Source: Setomelanomma holmii (Eukaryota; Ascomycota; Dothideomycetes; Pleosporales; Phaeosphaeriaceae). From it: 64,000 nucleotides of DNA. Below the pieces are notes generated by a model that saw nothing but the letters and a program-made list of their open reading frames with translations, had not been told where the DNA came from and made no database searches. The DNA lies in assembly GCA_010015745.1 (NCBI GenBank), contig ML978260.1:1-64000 (forward strand). The letters run 5' to 3'. Below, in pieces: positions 21,948 through 32,167 of the stretch (position 1 is the first letter of the stretch; each line of letters starts with the position of its first letter). A program made the position numbers and the translations under genes.

Positions 21948-23794
21948 CTACCCACCATGTTCCACAATCTCGCTAATGACCTTGCCGTCCTTGATAAAAC
22001 TTCGTATCTGCTCCGGCACTGGGTTTTCCGTGTAATCGTCGTCCGTTGGCAGGTTGATATTGATGCTCGAGCACTTGCTCGTAAAAACTTCAGTGTTCAA
22101 ACTGTCCTTGCTCAAGTACACCGTGGCGCCATCGACTTGGTCGAGCAGGATGGTGGGCAGTGTGCCGAGGACCTGTATCGCAAAGTTGGGACACTTGATG
22201 ACGTCGACGGATGAGACGAGGGAGTCGATGATGAGCGAGGCGCGTGTGGAGTTGTCGAGGGAGATTGCGTTTGCTTTTCCGTTGATGCGGACGGTTGTGT
22301 TTTTGCAGCGCGATATGAGAATGGTGTGGTTGATTTCGGCGTCGATTTCAACCATCTCGGTGGGTGACTCGAAGTGCTCAACGATCCACCGGTTGCCGTC
22401 AAGCTCTTTCCGTGGCGGTTTCCTAGTCCGCATCGATTCTGGCTTGGGTTTCTTGCCTGGCGGTGCAGGACTCTTACTCCTCAGCGAGCCGCTGCTGTCG
22501 CTGCGCGTAGGAACAGGAGCGTTTGCGCGGAGCGATGGGTTCTTGTGTGTCATTTGTGTGGCGTCGACTTTCTTGAGGCCTTTCGTGACATCGGAGCCTC
22601 TATTGAGGTCGTCAAACACGGCGTTCATGTCTGGAGCAGCTTTCTTTGCGACAGGTGCAGCGCCAGGTGGCGGAGGAGGGCCTGGTGGCGGAGGAGGACC
22701 GGGTGGTGGAGGAATTCCTCCTGCGGGAGGAGGTGGAGGGGGTGGAATCGATGAGGAGCCGGTCGAAGAAGTGATTGAGGTTTGCTTCGCGGCTTCTTTG
22801 GCGTCGATGCCGTTGGGATTCCACGCAACGCCGCCAGGATGGTGTTTCTTTGCGTACTCGGACTGTGCCTCGAACAGCTTGTAGTAGGCGCGCACCCAGT
22901 CGACAAAGGTCTTGTTCTCAGGCCTGGGCGTATGTTAGCACGACGTCTGCTAAGCGTGATCATTCTGCCATACTTGTCCTTGTACTCCTTGAGCACCTTG
23001 TTGCCGTACATTTGTGCGCCGCCAAACAGCTCCTTGATATGCTCGTGCGGCTTCATGCTACCGCTGCTGCTGATTGTGATCCAGCCTAGACATCCCACGC
23101 CATCGGCGACCATGGTGAGCGGGTCCTTGAGGGCAGCTTCGCGGTTCTGCTGCTTGAACTCGTCCGTCTTCTCCATGCTTGCCTGGAGGTCTTTCAGAAG
23201 CTCCATGATGGTCCGGTCGTCGGGTTTCTTCGCCTTGTTGGCGATGAAGATGAATTGCCGTTGCGCCGCGAAAGCCTGTTGTACTGCCTTTGACTGTCCC
23301 TCGATGACCTCCCCGAGCATGCTGCTCAACTCCAGCCATTTCTTGAGCTCCGTGTTGACCAATGCGTCGAAAGCTTCAATGGCTGGCGGCAGCGTATCGA
23401 CGGGAGCTTTGGGCGGTGTCGGCGTGGTGCTTGCAGATGCGGCGTCCAGCTTCGCGGCAGGGCTAGGACTTTGCGCTCCATTGACGGCGCCCGTGGCTGG
23501 CGTCTCGCCGCTGGGGAATGAGGAGCTGGCAATGTCCTCCAGTCGGCTCGTTGCGGCCTCTAGCCTACGCACCATACTTGTCAGCACATGATCGGTCGTC
23601 TGTACTTGTCCATGGCGCCCAAGAACACGCTCGTCATCTGCAGGCATCGTTGCGTATACAGAAGGGGCGTGGAAAGATGCGTAATGCTGTAGAGAGAGAG
23701 AGAGAGAGAGAGGGAGGATTCCCAAGATGACGATTCATAAGAGGACTCACCGCTTTATTAGCGTGGTAAAGCTGTTCATGTTGCTCTGAGCCAT
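21948..23794 (-). CDS. srv2: Adenylyl cyclase-associated protein (Srv2/CAP)
   Basis: Three exons (23751-23794, 22974-23564, 21948-22923) give 536 residues. Exon 1 encodes only MAQSNMNSFTTLIKR and joins to LEAATSRLEDIASS, the conserved CAP N-terminus, so the true start is at 23794. Residues about 60-225 are the helical-folded domain with IEAFDALVNTELKKWLELS. About 270-305 is a polyproline stretch that binds profilin and SH3 proteins. About 375-530 is the CARP beta-helix that binds actin (WIVEHFESPTEMVEID, then ISRCKNTTVRINGKANAISLD). CAP recycles cofilin-bound actin and, in fungi, links adenylyl cyclase to Ras signalling. Intron 1 (186 bp) contains a GA microsatellite. Confidence 0.95.
23690..23712. 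repeat. GA dinucleotide microsatellite
   Basis: About eleven GA units inside intron 1 of the CAP gene, reading CT on the coding strand. It could be length-polymorphic between strains. Confidence 0.85.
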
Positions 23795-24285
23795 TTGCGG
23801 AGAGGGTGCAGGGAAGCGCAGGGAAGTCGTGTATGGGTAGGTGGCTCGGGGAAGGACAGATGACGGCTGTCTGCAGATTGCGCACCGATTGCGTTCAATT
23901 TATGCTAAGAATGGTGGATTGGAGCTGACGAGTGATTGCGCCCTCTGCCGGGTTGTCAAAGAGAGGATTGGACGGGTTGAAGATATTCAGGATGCCTGAC
24001 GGGGAACATGCTGAGGCCGCGCGACCATGGATCCCATGTTGCCGTTAGCTGCATGCCAAGCGGGCCCTTACGCAACGGCCAATGACCTGCAGCCCATCCA
24101 TTCATAAGGTCCCCAATTGTTTGTCCTGAATGCAACGACTTCGTAATCTCCAGGCAGAAGTCACAAGTTAGGATCAGGCTCTAGAAGCACGAAAACGAGT
24201 GCAAGTGTCTCTCGTGATCGGTGACACAAAATTGTGCCGAACCTGGTACTACGCATTGCCGCCAACCATCCATGTGCCAGCACAG
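23795..24285. promoter_or_regulatory. Divergent intergenic region between CAP and the Mak32-like gene
   Basis: 490 bp between two divergent start codons; both promoters must lie here. No gene and no recognised motif. Confidence 0.45.
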
Positions 24286-25482
24286 ATGTCAGCATCTGAG
24301 TTGGCTGCAGGCCGTGGCATAATCGACTTTTGCACATTGGGCATGTTCATTATAGGTAGGATTTCATTGGAACTACAGTCAATTCGCTCAGCATCCATTG
24401 GTGCTAACATGGCATAGATGAAATCGAATTCATGCCACCAACACCGCCAGCCAAGGACATTGTAGGCGGCGCAGGAGCATACTCTGCCCTTGGCGCACGC
24501 CTCTTCTCTCCACCACCTGAATCAAAGCGTGTTGGGTGGATCGTGGATTGCGGATCAGACTTCCCTGAAGAGCTGTACAGATATATCGACGGATGGAATA
24601 CTTCATGCTTAATGAGGCAAACACCTGATCGACTAACAACAAGGGGGTGGAATGGCTATGGAGAGAATGAACATCGAGGTAGGTTCCCTGAGAAGCCACC
24701 TCCCAGCGTGAATGCTGATATTTGTAGCGTTCAAGTACATGACGCCCAAGCTCCGCCTGGATCATGACGCCATTACAAAAGGAGGACGTTTGCTATGGTC
24801 GAAGTCGTACCACCTGATTTGCTCGCCGCTGCGCTGTATCGATCTGGTCGAGAACATTCTAAGAATACGGCAAGAAGTAGCAGATGCGGGCGGTTTCTCT
24901 GAAGCACGACCGTTGTTCATATGGGAGCCTGTTCCTGATCTTTGCACTCTGGGAGAATATGACAATTGCCTCAAGGCGCTCAGATGCATTGATGTCGTTA
25001 GTCCAAACCACGGCGAGCTTGGCGGCTTCTTCGGAAAGGACACGAATGGCAACGAGCATGTCGAATACCGCCTCATCGAAACGCTATGCGACCAATGGCT
25101 GGAGAATGGCATTGGAAAGGATGGTGCGGGCGGCATTGTGGTCCGGTGCGGTAGAGATGGATGCCTAGCGACGCGTAAAGGACTACGCGCATGGCTGCCT
25201 GCTTACCATCAGTCATCAGAAAGGGTCGTCGACCCAACAGGTGGTGGCAATGGGTTCCTGGGTGGTTTAGCAGTCGGCTTGGTGCGCAGTGGCTCATCAC
25301 CAGGCGTGGAGTTCCTCGCGGAAGCCGCAATCTGGGGAAGTATCTCAGCCAGCTTCGCTATCGAGCAAATAGGGATGCCTGTGCTGCACAGGACTGGGGA
25401 GGCAGAAACGTGGAACGGTGTTCTGGTCGGTGATCGACTTGCTGAATTCAAGGAGAGGCTGAAGGGATATATACAGCCATAA
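24286..25482 (+). CDS. pfkB-family kinase-like protein, Mak32-like
   Basis: Three exons (24286-24355, 24418-24678, 24728-25482) give 361 residues. The fold is a ribokinase/pfkB carbohydrate kinase: FCTLGMFIIDEIEF opens the first strand, IVGGAGAYSALGARL (about 40-54) is the pfkB substrate-lid glycine motif, and DPTGGGNGFLGGLAVG (about 255-270) matches PfkB signature 2. In active pfkB enzymes the last motif is DTxGAGD, where the final Asp is the catalytic base; here the position is Asn. The same feature is, to my knowledge, usual in fungal Mak32-type proteins, named for a yeast gene needed for L-A double-stranded RNA virus particle stability. Substrate and activity are unknown. Confidence 0.8.
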
Positions 25483-25535
25483 TCGTATCATTTCCGCCAA
25501 ACGGTATGCCAGCTCCTCCTGTTTCGCCGATCCCT

Positions 25536-25921
25536 TTATCCGCCAAGAGTCTTCTCCAAAACTCCTTGCTTTTCTCTCCGCTCGTGCTCGATGATTTGTT
25601 TACTCCAGCTGCATCCCGTTAGCTACAGTGCGTCCGTAGTCCAGGGAAGGACGTGGGGTCGTACTATCGGCTTGGGAAGAACCGACCCTGCTCGGGCATC
25701 TTGTCGCGGTACTCTCGGTTCGCGCTGAGCATCCAGGCCGCGCCGACAATGCTGCCTAGAACGAGGCCCATGACGGCCGTGTTCCCTTTCCAGTTGGCGG
25801 GTTGCGAATACCAACCACCGGCCGGCGACCAGACGTGCTTCGGGTACCTGTTGACGTCAGAAACGCTGCGTACGGGACACTGGGATAATGACGCATACGG
25901 GATCTTGCCGCCTCCGCCCAT
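25536..25921 (-). CDS. Small mitochondrial single-pass membrane protein, possibly a complex I accessory subunit
   Basis: Three exons (25899-25921, 25665-25847, 25536-25608) give 92 residues. Exon 1 is only 23 nt and encodes MGGGGKIP. The protein reads GGKIPYPKHVWSPAGGWYSQP, then one membrane helix (AVMGLVLGSIVGAAWML), then a charged tail with RYWSKQIIEHERREKQG. The last joint restores PSRYWSKQ across a 56-bp intron with a GCTAACG branch site. The PKHVWSPAGGWY motif is well conserved in fungi; I associate it with a small complex I subunit (NUUM type), from memory and not certain. Divergent from mitochondrial ribosomal protein mL44. Confidence 0.72.
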
Positions 25922-26140
25922 GATTGCGATTGTGAATGGGAATTGGTGGGGTGGTTGGAGCACTCGACCATGTGAGGTCGCGATGCTGCGGAGCTGGTCG
26001 TGCACGGTTCAAGCAAGCTTGGCAGAAAAGTTCGGGCCTGCGACATGAGATCAGGAGCACACACGACACTGGCCAATTGCTGCTGCTCGCCCGTCCGCCT
26101 CTTCGACACCCCCTCTGCTATCGCCCTCTTGCCGTCTTTA
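25922..26140. promoter_or_regulatory. Divergent promoter of two mitochondrial genes
   Basis: 219 bp between the start codons of the small membrane protein and mL44, or less if mL44 starts at the in-frame ATG at 26045. Shared promoter inferred from spacing. Confidence 0.45.
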
Positions 26141-27373
26141 ATGAAGCGAATCGTTGCGTCACGATGCGCCTCGCAATTGCTGGCACCGCCGTTGCCTCGC
26201 CATGCACTATGTCCCTTCGCCGCGGCGAAGAATGCACAGCGAAACATCACCCCTCGTAGCCACCGCATACAGGCACGCTATCAGAGCACAGCAGCCATTC
26301 GAGACGATGCCGGTCCAGGAGCCGAGGTGCCAGACTATGCGGCATCACATCTACCAGAAGCATCAAAACGGCGGAAGATAAATTACGCACCAGAACAGCT
26401 GCCATCACCACACCCACGAGCCGCCGCATCGTCCGCAAAGCTGCACGCCTTACGAGCTCGCCTGTCATTGCCTGAACGCTTCCCGCTGCAGACGCTCGCA
26501 CGAACCCTCGTCCACCCCTCCGCCGACCCAAACCCATACTTCAATAATGCCTCGCTCTCAATACTGGGCCGACACCTACTCGGCTACTATACCTCTGAAT
26601 ACCTGATCTGCACCTATCCTCGGCTTCCAATGGAGGTGCTATTCGCCGCGGTAGAAGCGTACATTGGCCCAAAGGCACTTGCCTTGGTAGCAAAAGAATG
26701 GGGCATCGAGGCGGCGAAGGAACCAGGCGGCGAAATAGAGCCAGGACTGCTCCAGTTCAAGCGAATACCGACGGGCGAAGGGCTGCCAGGATCACTGAGA
26801 AGACAAGTTCCATGGAATTGGAACGTCACAACCACACACAAAATCACAAAAACGGACGAATTCGGTAGTGCAAATGCGCCGCCGAGCGCACATGCATTGC
26901 AACAGACGCCTGTGCCGTCGGAAGAAGCTGCGCAATCGTTCGTTAGGGCTCTGATGGGAGCACTACACGTTCACCTTGGCTCACCACTAGTCAAGCGATT
27001 CTTCCGCGACCACTTCCTCGGCAGACACCTCGATGTCAGCACGCTCTTCGACTTTCGCACACCAACACGGGATCTGTCGCGGGTATGCGCCAGAGAGGGC
27101 TTCGAAAGTCCGGTCGCTCGACTCATCTCGGAAACCGGTCGACTGAGCAGACATCCGGTCTTTGTAGTCGGCGTATACAGTGGGAAGGACAAGCTGGGCG
27201 AAGGTGCAGGAAGCTCTCTAGATGAGGCGCGGACACGGGCAGCAGCAGCCGCGCTCAAGGCGTGGTACTTGTACCGACCAATCGAAGTCACCGTGCCAAG
27301 TAGCACGGAAGGCGAACTGGACACGAGCAAATGGCGGCCGAATCTGATCGACTGCGGCGAGGTAATAGTGTAA
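26141..27373 (+). CDS. mrpl3: Mitochondrial large-subunit ribosomal protein mL44 (MRPL3)
   Basis: A single-exon 410-residue protein. From the ATG at 26141 the N-terminus is Arg/Ala/Ser-rich (MKRIVASRCASQLLAPPLPR), a mitochondrial presequence. The middle (about 100-290) is a degenerate RNase III fold: LPLQTLARTLVHPSA-like opening, then LSILGRHLLGYYTSEYLI and PMEVLFAAVEAYIG. The C-terminal part (about 320-390) is a double-stranded RNA-binding domain, with PVFVVGVYSGKDKLGEGAGSS followed by the ARTRAAAAALKAWYL helix. This order is diagnostic for mL44, a structural protein of the 54S mitoribosomal subunit. An in-frame upstream ATG at 26045 is a possible alternative start. Confidence 0.88.
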   Translation: MKRIVASRCASQLLAPPLPRHALCPFAAAKNAQRNITPRSHRIQARYQSTAAIRDDAGPGAEVPDYAASHLPEASKRRKINYAPEQLPSPHPRAAASSAKLHALRARLSLPERFPLQTLARTLVHPSADPNPYFNNASLSILGRHLLGYYTSEYLICTYPRLPMEVLFAAVEAYIGPKALALVAKEWGIEAAKEPGGEIEPGLLQFKRIPTGEGLPGSLRRQVPWNWNVTTTHKITKTDEFGSANAPPSAHALQQTPVPSEEAAQSFVRALMGALHVHLGSPLVKRFFRDHFLGRHLDVSTLFDFRTPTRDLSRVCAREGFESPVARLISETGRLSRHPVFVVGVYSGKDKLGEGAGSSLDEARTRAAAAALKAWYLYRPIEVTVPSSTEGELDTSKWRPNLIDCGEVIV

Positions 27374-27839
27374 GATTAGATGCGGGGAAGGAGAACCACA
27401 CTTTGGCGTTTTGAGACTCGCATACGGGCATAGAAGCATGAGAGACGGCATTTTTCTGCTTCCCTTGTACAGTTTGGAGGACGGCGGTTTGGGACGGAAT
27501 GTGAAACGCGTCATGAGGGGGATGGAGGGGTGAAAGAGCAGGCGCGAGGGCCGCGGCAATGCATGTACCATATGTGCCATCATCGGGATAACCTATACGA
27601 AGCAAGACGATCAAAACAAGCTGCTTGTGTGCGAACATGACCATGCCGCTCTGTCCGGTAGTCCGTCACAAAGCGGCTAAATACAGAGGCTGATGTGCGA
27701 TTGTCTCTCCATACGGGCTCAATGGCGGCATCATGTACTTTGGCACAATCAGCCTCTTCAAGCTTCAGATGATGCATTTCCTTCATCAAGTACTCTCATG
27801 CCATCCCCTTCCCCCAAAACCTTCCTCCATGACTCCCTA
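27374..27839. other. Convergent intergenic interval, no gene
   Basis: 3' regions of mL44 and the UstYa-like gene; no conserved frame or RNA motif seen. Confidence 0.5.
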
Positions 27840-28896
27840 TCAAACATCCGCATCGGGCATGGCATTCTCATTCGCCCACTTCTTCACATGCTCAAAGTTG
27901 CGACACACATGATGCGACTCGTAATCGGGCCAGTAGCCCACCTTGCCCTCGACAGGATGGAATGTAAACACGTTCACGTCCGAGAAACACATGAGGTTCA
28001 TGCGCAGGATTTCGATGCAGTGGTCTGGGAGGGGTTTTAGTTTGTGGCTGGGAGGGATAGTGAGGAATGTGGAAGTCGGAACAGCGGTAAAATATCAAAG
28101 TGCTGTTTCTGCTTGGAGAAAAAGAGAGGACAGGGATAGACTCAACGTACCTAAATGTCCCCTCACACGCTCCGGCTTATCATTCGTATCGCTCCACCAC
28201 AGCTTGGTATAGTACTCGGGATACGTCGCCATCCTGAGTAAATTCAAGCAATGTAGTTGGTGAAACACTTCCAATCCCACGCGATACCCTGTCTCGCCGG
28301 ATTTCGGGTCCGTGACTTTCATTGCGGTGGCGGGTTTCTGTAGTTTGGGAAAGTCGGTGGTGGAGATCATTTGGTCGGGGACTGCGTGGCGTCAGAGATG
28401 TGTTTGTAAGAAAAGTTAGGGGACGCAATGGGGCAGAGGGAAGGCAGAAGGGAGTAATGGGAAAGCGTACGGTATGCAACGTCCATCCAAGCGTTTTCGA
28501 CATCGTCTGTGATGCCGACGTATTTCGATGAGTTGAGGGGGTTGGGAAGTTGGAATTTGACGTGTTCGTATTCGACTTCGTGCATTGCCGGTGCTAGTCG
28601 TTGTTACTACACTGCTCTTTCGTCTTGAAGATGCTTCTGTGCTTACAGAATATGCCAAACTGGTCCATCAATTTCGCCGCTTCGTAACCTGAGCTGTCCT
28701 TTTGTGACATGACGGCGCATATCAACGACAGCATGGAAAGTGTGAATATGAAGAGGTTGAAGAGTGTGAGATAGACATAGTTCCGCCGCCGTTCGGTCTC
28801 CTGCTTCTGGTAGTGTGTGTTGAGGAGAGCGGAGTTTTCGAAGTCTGAGTTGGAATCTTCTTGTGATCGTGAGGGCGAGTCGTTGTATTTCTCCAT
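27840..28896 (-). CDS. UstYa-family (DUF3328) oxidase-like protein
   Basis: Four exons (28647-28896, 28471-28593, 28151-28381, 27840-28024) encode 262 residues. A short cytosolic tail is followed by one membrane helix (YVYLTLFNLFIFTLSMLSLI, about 41-60). The lumenal domain has the two HxxHC motifs that define the family: HQLHC (about 165-169) and HLDHC (about 200-204, rebuilt across intron 3), plus a WPDYESHHVCRNF segment. UstYa-type proteins are copper-dependent oxidases that cyclise or otherwise oxidise peptides in dikaritin RiPP pathways such as ustiloxin, phomopsin and asperipin; others act in nonribosomal peptide tailoring (cyclochlorotine). The 1.2-kb distance to a dibasic repeat precursor on the opposite strand suggests its substrate. 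Introns are 53, 89 and 126 bp. Confidence 0.9.
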
Positions 28897-30109
28897 TGCG
28901 AGTGATTACAAGTATTACGACGGACACTATGGTCTCGAAAATAGAATTGAAAATACAAGATATTGCTCGGCCTGCGATTGAAATAATGGTGACTGCACGG
29001 TGTCCCCTGAACGTTGATGCAATGGTGCAGAATCGAAAAAAAAAAAAAAAAAAAGAAGACAGCAGAAGATACTACGAGCAGCCTGACTTCGTTGAGGCAG
29101 AATGGAGAGACAAGTGCAGCCGAAGCATGATCAAACAAATATCTGTAGCAGATTACGCACATCGTTAAGCTCACCTAACGCATTCGCTCCGCACTCCCAA
29201 GGCAACAATAGCCTTTCAGCCTCGCTTCTCAAACAGAAACTTGGGACAAGCTTTCGACAAGCCTTTCGCGACCCTGAAAGCGGGGTGCGTCTCATGCTGC
29301 CGTTGGTCAAAATGGTGGTTAGGTTTCACGATGCGCGCTAAGCCAAGACTTGACTCTCTTAGTACTTCACCAACGTTTCATCTTGGCGGGACGCCATCTG
29401 TGGCGCCCGTTTGCCAGACTTGACACCAACATGGAACAAACGTGCTTGGACGTTACGAGAGGACCTTCCTGCTGGTGTGCCGTGCTCCGATGCTGTGGAA
29501 CGCAGTGATGGCGGCATTTCTCAGCTTCGGCCACGGACCAATAGCGTCGCAGCGTGTACCCTGCTCTTCCTCAGGCCTCGGCGAAGCTGCAGATTCATGA
29601 GGCTGTAATAGGGCAAGCCAGAAGCGCGAGAATAAACGAGACTTCATCTTTTCCATATTTGCCGTCTTGCGGCAGCTAAGCCATCCTGACACAAGCTCGA
29701 AATCCGATCGTTGGCGAGGCTTGTCAAAATCTGGCAGTGCCGTTGGTGGAGAAGGATGTCCATGCTAAGCATATCGTGTTTGGTCTTCCGGATGCGAACG
29801 CTTTGCGTATTCCTCCTTCATGTCGACCGTCGTGTGCGACAAGGGTTGTGACTGCGATCATCGTCCGCGCACCATGCGGAATCGTTACAGGTACCCGCGG
29901 GCTTTCCAAGAGGGCAAGCGAGGTGATTCTGCGAGGAGTCGCTCTAGTATATAGTGTGAGCCTGTTCCAGAAGAGAGCTCGGCAGGCGTTGAACGTGCTC
30001 ATACTTTCGCACAACCTTCTCATAACCTTCTCGTTCTTGTTTCATCTTTTCTTATCTGCAGGCAGACCATTCTTTCGTTAAGATTAAGTCCAATCTAACT
30101 TTAGTCATC
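28897..30109. promoter_or_regulatory. Divergent intergenic region between UstYa-like gene and repeat precursor
   Basis: 1.2 kb without a supported gene, between two divergent start codons. It contains a homopolymer run of about 18 A at 29037-29054. Nearer the precursor lie a TATATA word at 29948-29953 and a long pyrimidine-rich stretch (about 30000-30060), features of strongly expressed fungal genes for secreted products. Confidence 0.5.
29948..29953 (+). promoter_or_regulatory. Possible TATA box of the repeat-precursor gene
   Basis: TATATA about 160 bp upstream of the ATG at 30110, followed by a C/T-rich tract. Position is plausible for a fungal promoter with a 100-nt leader; not proven. 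Confidence 0.4.
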
Positions 30110-31381
30110 ATGAGAATCACCGCTATCACCCTTCTAGCACTTGGTGCTTCGACGTCGGCCTATGTTGTGCCAGACACCAAGCAAATTCAGGACAAGGCCG
30201 TGGAGGCACGCATGCCAGTGAGTAAAACATCCTGTAGTACGTAAGCTTGACCTAACACAATGAAGGGAAGCGGGCATGTTCAAGCAGTAAACCTGGTTGC
30301 AGCATTGGCAAGCCGCGATGTCGAGACACGTGAGCCACACCACAAGGGCAAAGGCAAGAAGAACAACCGCCGTGAGGCTGAGGTTGATCTTGAGGCACGC
30401 CACAAGGGCAAAGGCAAGGCTAAGACCAACGCTGCTGCCGCCGCTGCAACCAACAACCGTCGTGAGGCTCAGGCCGACGACCTCGAGGACGACGATGCGC
30501 ACTGGGCTGATCTCCATACCCGTGAAGCTGAGCCTGAGCCACACCACAAGGGCAAAGGCAAGAAGAACAACCGCCGTGAACCTGAGGTTGAGATTGAGGC
30601 ACGCCACCACAAGGGCAAAGGCAAGAAGAACAACCGCCGTGAGCCTGAGGTTGAGATTGAGGCACGCCACCACAAGGGTAAAGGCAAGAAGAACAACCGC
30701 CGTGAGCCTGAGGTTGAGATTGAGGCACGCCACCACAAGGGTAAAGGCAAGAAGAACAACCGCCGTGAGCCTGAGGTTGAGATTGAGGCACGCCACCACA
30801 AGGGCAAAGGCAAGGCTAAGACCAACGCTGCTGCCGCCGCTGCAGTCAACAAGCGTGAGGCTCAGGCCGACGACCTTGAGGACGACGACGCGCACTGGGC
30901 TGACCTTCACACTCGTGAGGCTGAGCCTGAGCCACACCACAAGGGCAAAGGAAAGGCCAAGACCAATGCCGCTGCCGCTGCTGCCGCCAACAAGCGTGAA
31001 GCCGAAGTGGAGGACATCGAGATCGAAGCACGCGACCCTGAGCCACACCACAAGGGCAAAGGAAAGGCTAAGACCAACGCTGCTGCCGCCGCTGCAGCCA
31101 ACAAGCGTGAGGCTCAGGCCGACGACCTTGAGGACGACGACGCGCACTGGGCTGACCTTCACACTCGTGAGGCTGAGCCTGAACCACACCACAAGGGCAA
31201 AGGAAAGGCCAAGACCAATGCCGCTGCCGCTGCTGCCGCCAACAAGCGTGAAGCCGAAGTGGAGGACATCGAGATCGAAGCACGCGACCCTGAGCCACAC
31301 CACAAGGGCAAAGGCAAGAAGAACAACCGTCGTGAGGCCAGCCCTCACCATCGAGGCAAGGGCAAGGCGAAGGGCAACTAA
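30110..31381 (+). CDS. Secreted repeat precursor with dibasic processing sites (KEP/RiPP-type)
   Basis: Two exons (30110-30217, 30266-31381; 48-bp phase-0 intron) give 407 residues. Residues 1-17 are a signal peptide (MRITAITLLALGASTSA). After a leader of about 45 residues come 12 copies of an HHKGKGK-type motif, the second and last being variants (HKGKGK, HHRGKGK). Each copy runs into either KKNNRR or AKTNAAAAAAxNKR. In all there are 11 dibasic RR/KR sites, nearly all followed by EA or EP, as in alpha-factor precursors where Kex2 cuts after KR and Ste13-type aminopeptidase trims EA pairs. Spacers are acidic; three contain DDAHWADLHTR, the only Trp in the repeats, and the repeats have no Tyr. 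This matches Kex2-processed repeat proteins, which include dikaritin RiPP precursors. Alternative: a His/Lys-rich cell-wall or metal-binding protein. Confidence 0.85.
30542..30793 (+). repeat. Four tandem 63-bp coding repeats
   Basis: Units at 30542, 30605, 30668 and 30731, each 21 codons, beginning HHKGKGKKNNRR and ending EIEAR. They differ at only a few silent positions, so amplification is recent or homogenised. Confidence 0.93.
30794..31297 (+). repeat. Two tandem 252-bp higher-order coding repeats
   Basis: 30794-31045 and 31046-31297. Each holds a 47-codon subunit (with HWADLHTR) and a 37-codon subunit (with EVEDIEIEARDPEP). The two copies are almost identical in DNA and protein. Confidence 0.92.
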
Positions 31382-32167
31382 ACCCTAATTGACAAGATGA
31401 CAATCAACGAGAGGAGAGAAACGGAATGAGAAGGTTGGAAAAGGAGTGTTGAGGCGAGGGAAGTGGAGGTTTAGAAGGCCGTGATGTGGCGTGTATGATT
31501 TCGGGTTGGAGTCTTTTTTGTAAATGTGGTGCATCTAAATCATTGAGTTAGTCAGGAAATTTACCTTCAATGCTAATGATGGCTGGCTCAAGACCCATGC
31601 ACTGCTCAAGCGACGACTTTGACAGCAGAAAATCAGGCCGCGTCAGTTGCTCTGATCTCATTGCAATCGTGCCATCTCTTGGTGAACTCTGTGGTGCCGT
31701 TGCGGATGGTGTATACGAAGTCAGACGGAAGTCGAGGAAGAAATGCCCGTGCGCAGAGGCCGCTAGCGCCACCAGGTCGTGCAATAACTCGTGCGCGGCG
31801 CTCACTAGCTACCCTCGCGAGATGAAACGTCTTAGGAGCCTCTGTATAACTTTAGCTGCTTTTGTCTCTAAACTTTGTCGATGACAAAATACTCTGAAGA
31901 CAGGCAGGCCTCTGTATCAGTAGAATTTGACTATCGACACAGAGGAAGCATTGTGGCTGACAGCGCACGATTTGTTGCACCACCTGGAGGTGGCGCTATC
32001 TTAGACTAGCGTATAGACTTCACGGATATCTACCAGTGATTGAACCAGAACGAGAGCGGGGTATCTATTGATTCTTCATGAGCCTAGCAGCTCAAGAATC
32101 TATGTCTTGTGTACACAAACAGCGCTAGAGTCACCTAAATCTCAAGAATGGCAGAAACGATCGTAAA
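31382..32167. other. Convergent intergenic interval, no supported gene
   Basis: 3' regions of the repeat precursor and the Zn2Cys6 gene. Open frames at 31570-31884 have no recognisable domain. Confidence 0.45.

Noticed and set aside
22054..22884. A 276-codon plus-strand frame across the CAP gene
   Set aside because: Gly-rich complement of the CAP polyproline region; the minus-strand protein is unmistakable.
30542..31297. CRISPR-like array from regularly spaced repeats
   Set aside because: The repeats are contiguous coding units in a eukaryotic secreted-protein gene, without unique spacers.
30134..31351. A 405-codon open frame antisense to the repeat precursor
   Set aside because: It is a mirror of the repeated codons on the other strand, lacks a natural start and stop context, and the sense strand has signal peptide, intron and dibasic sites.
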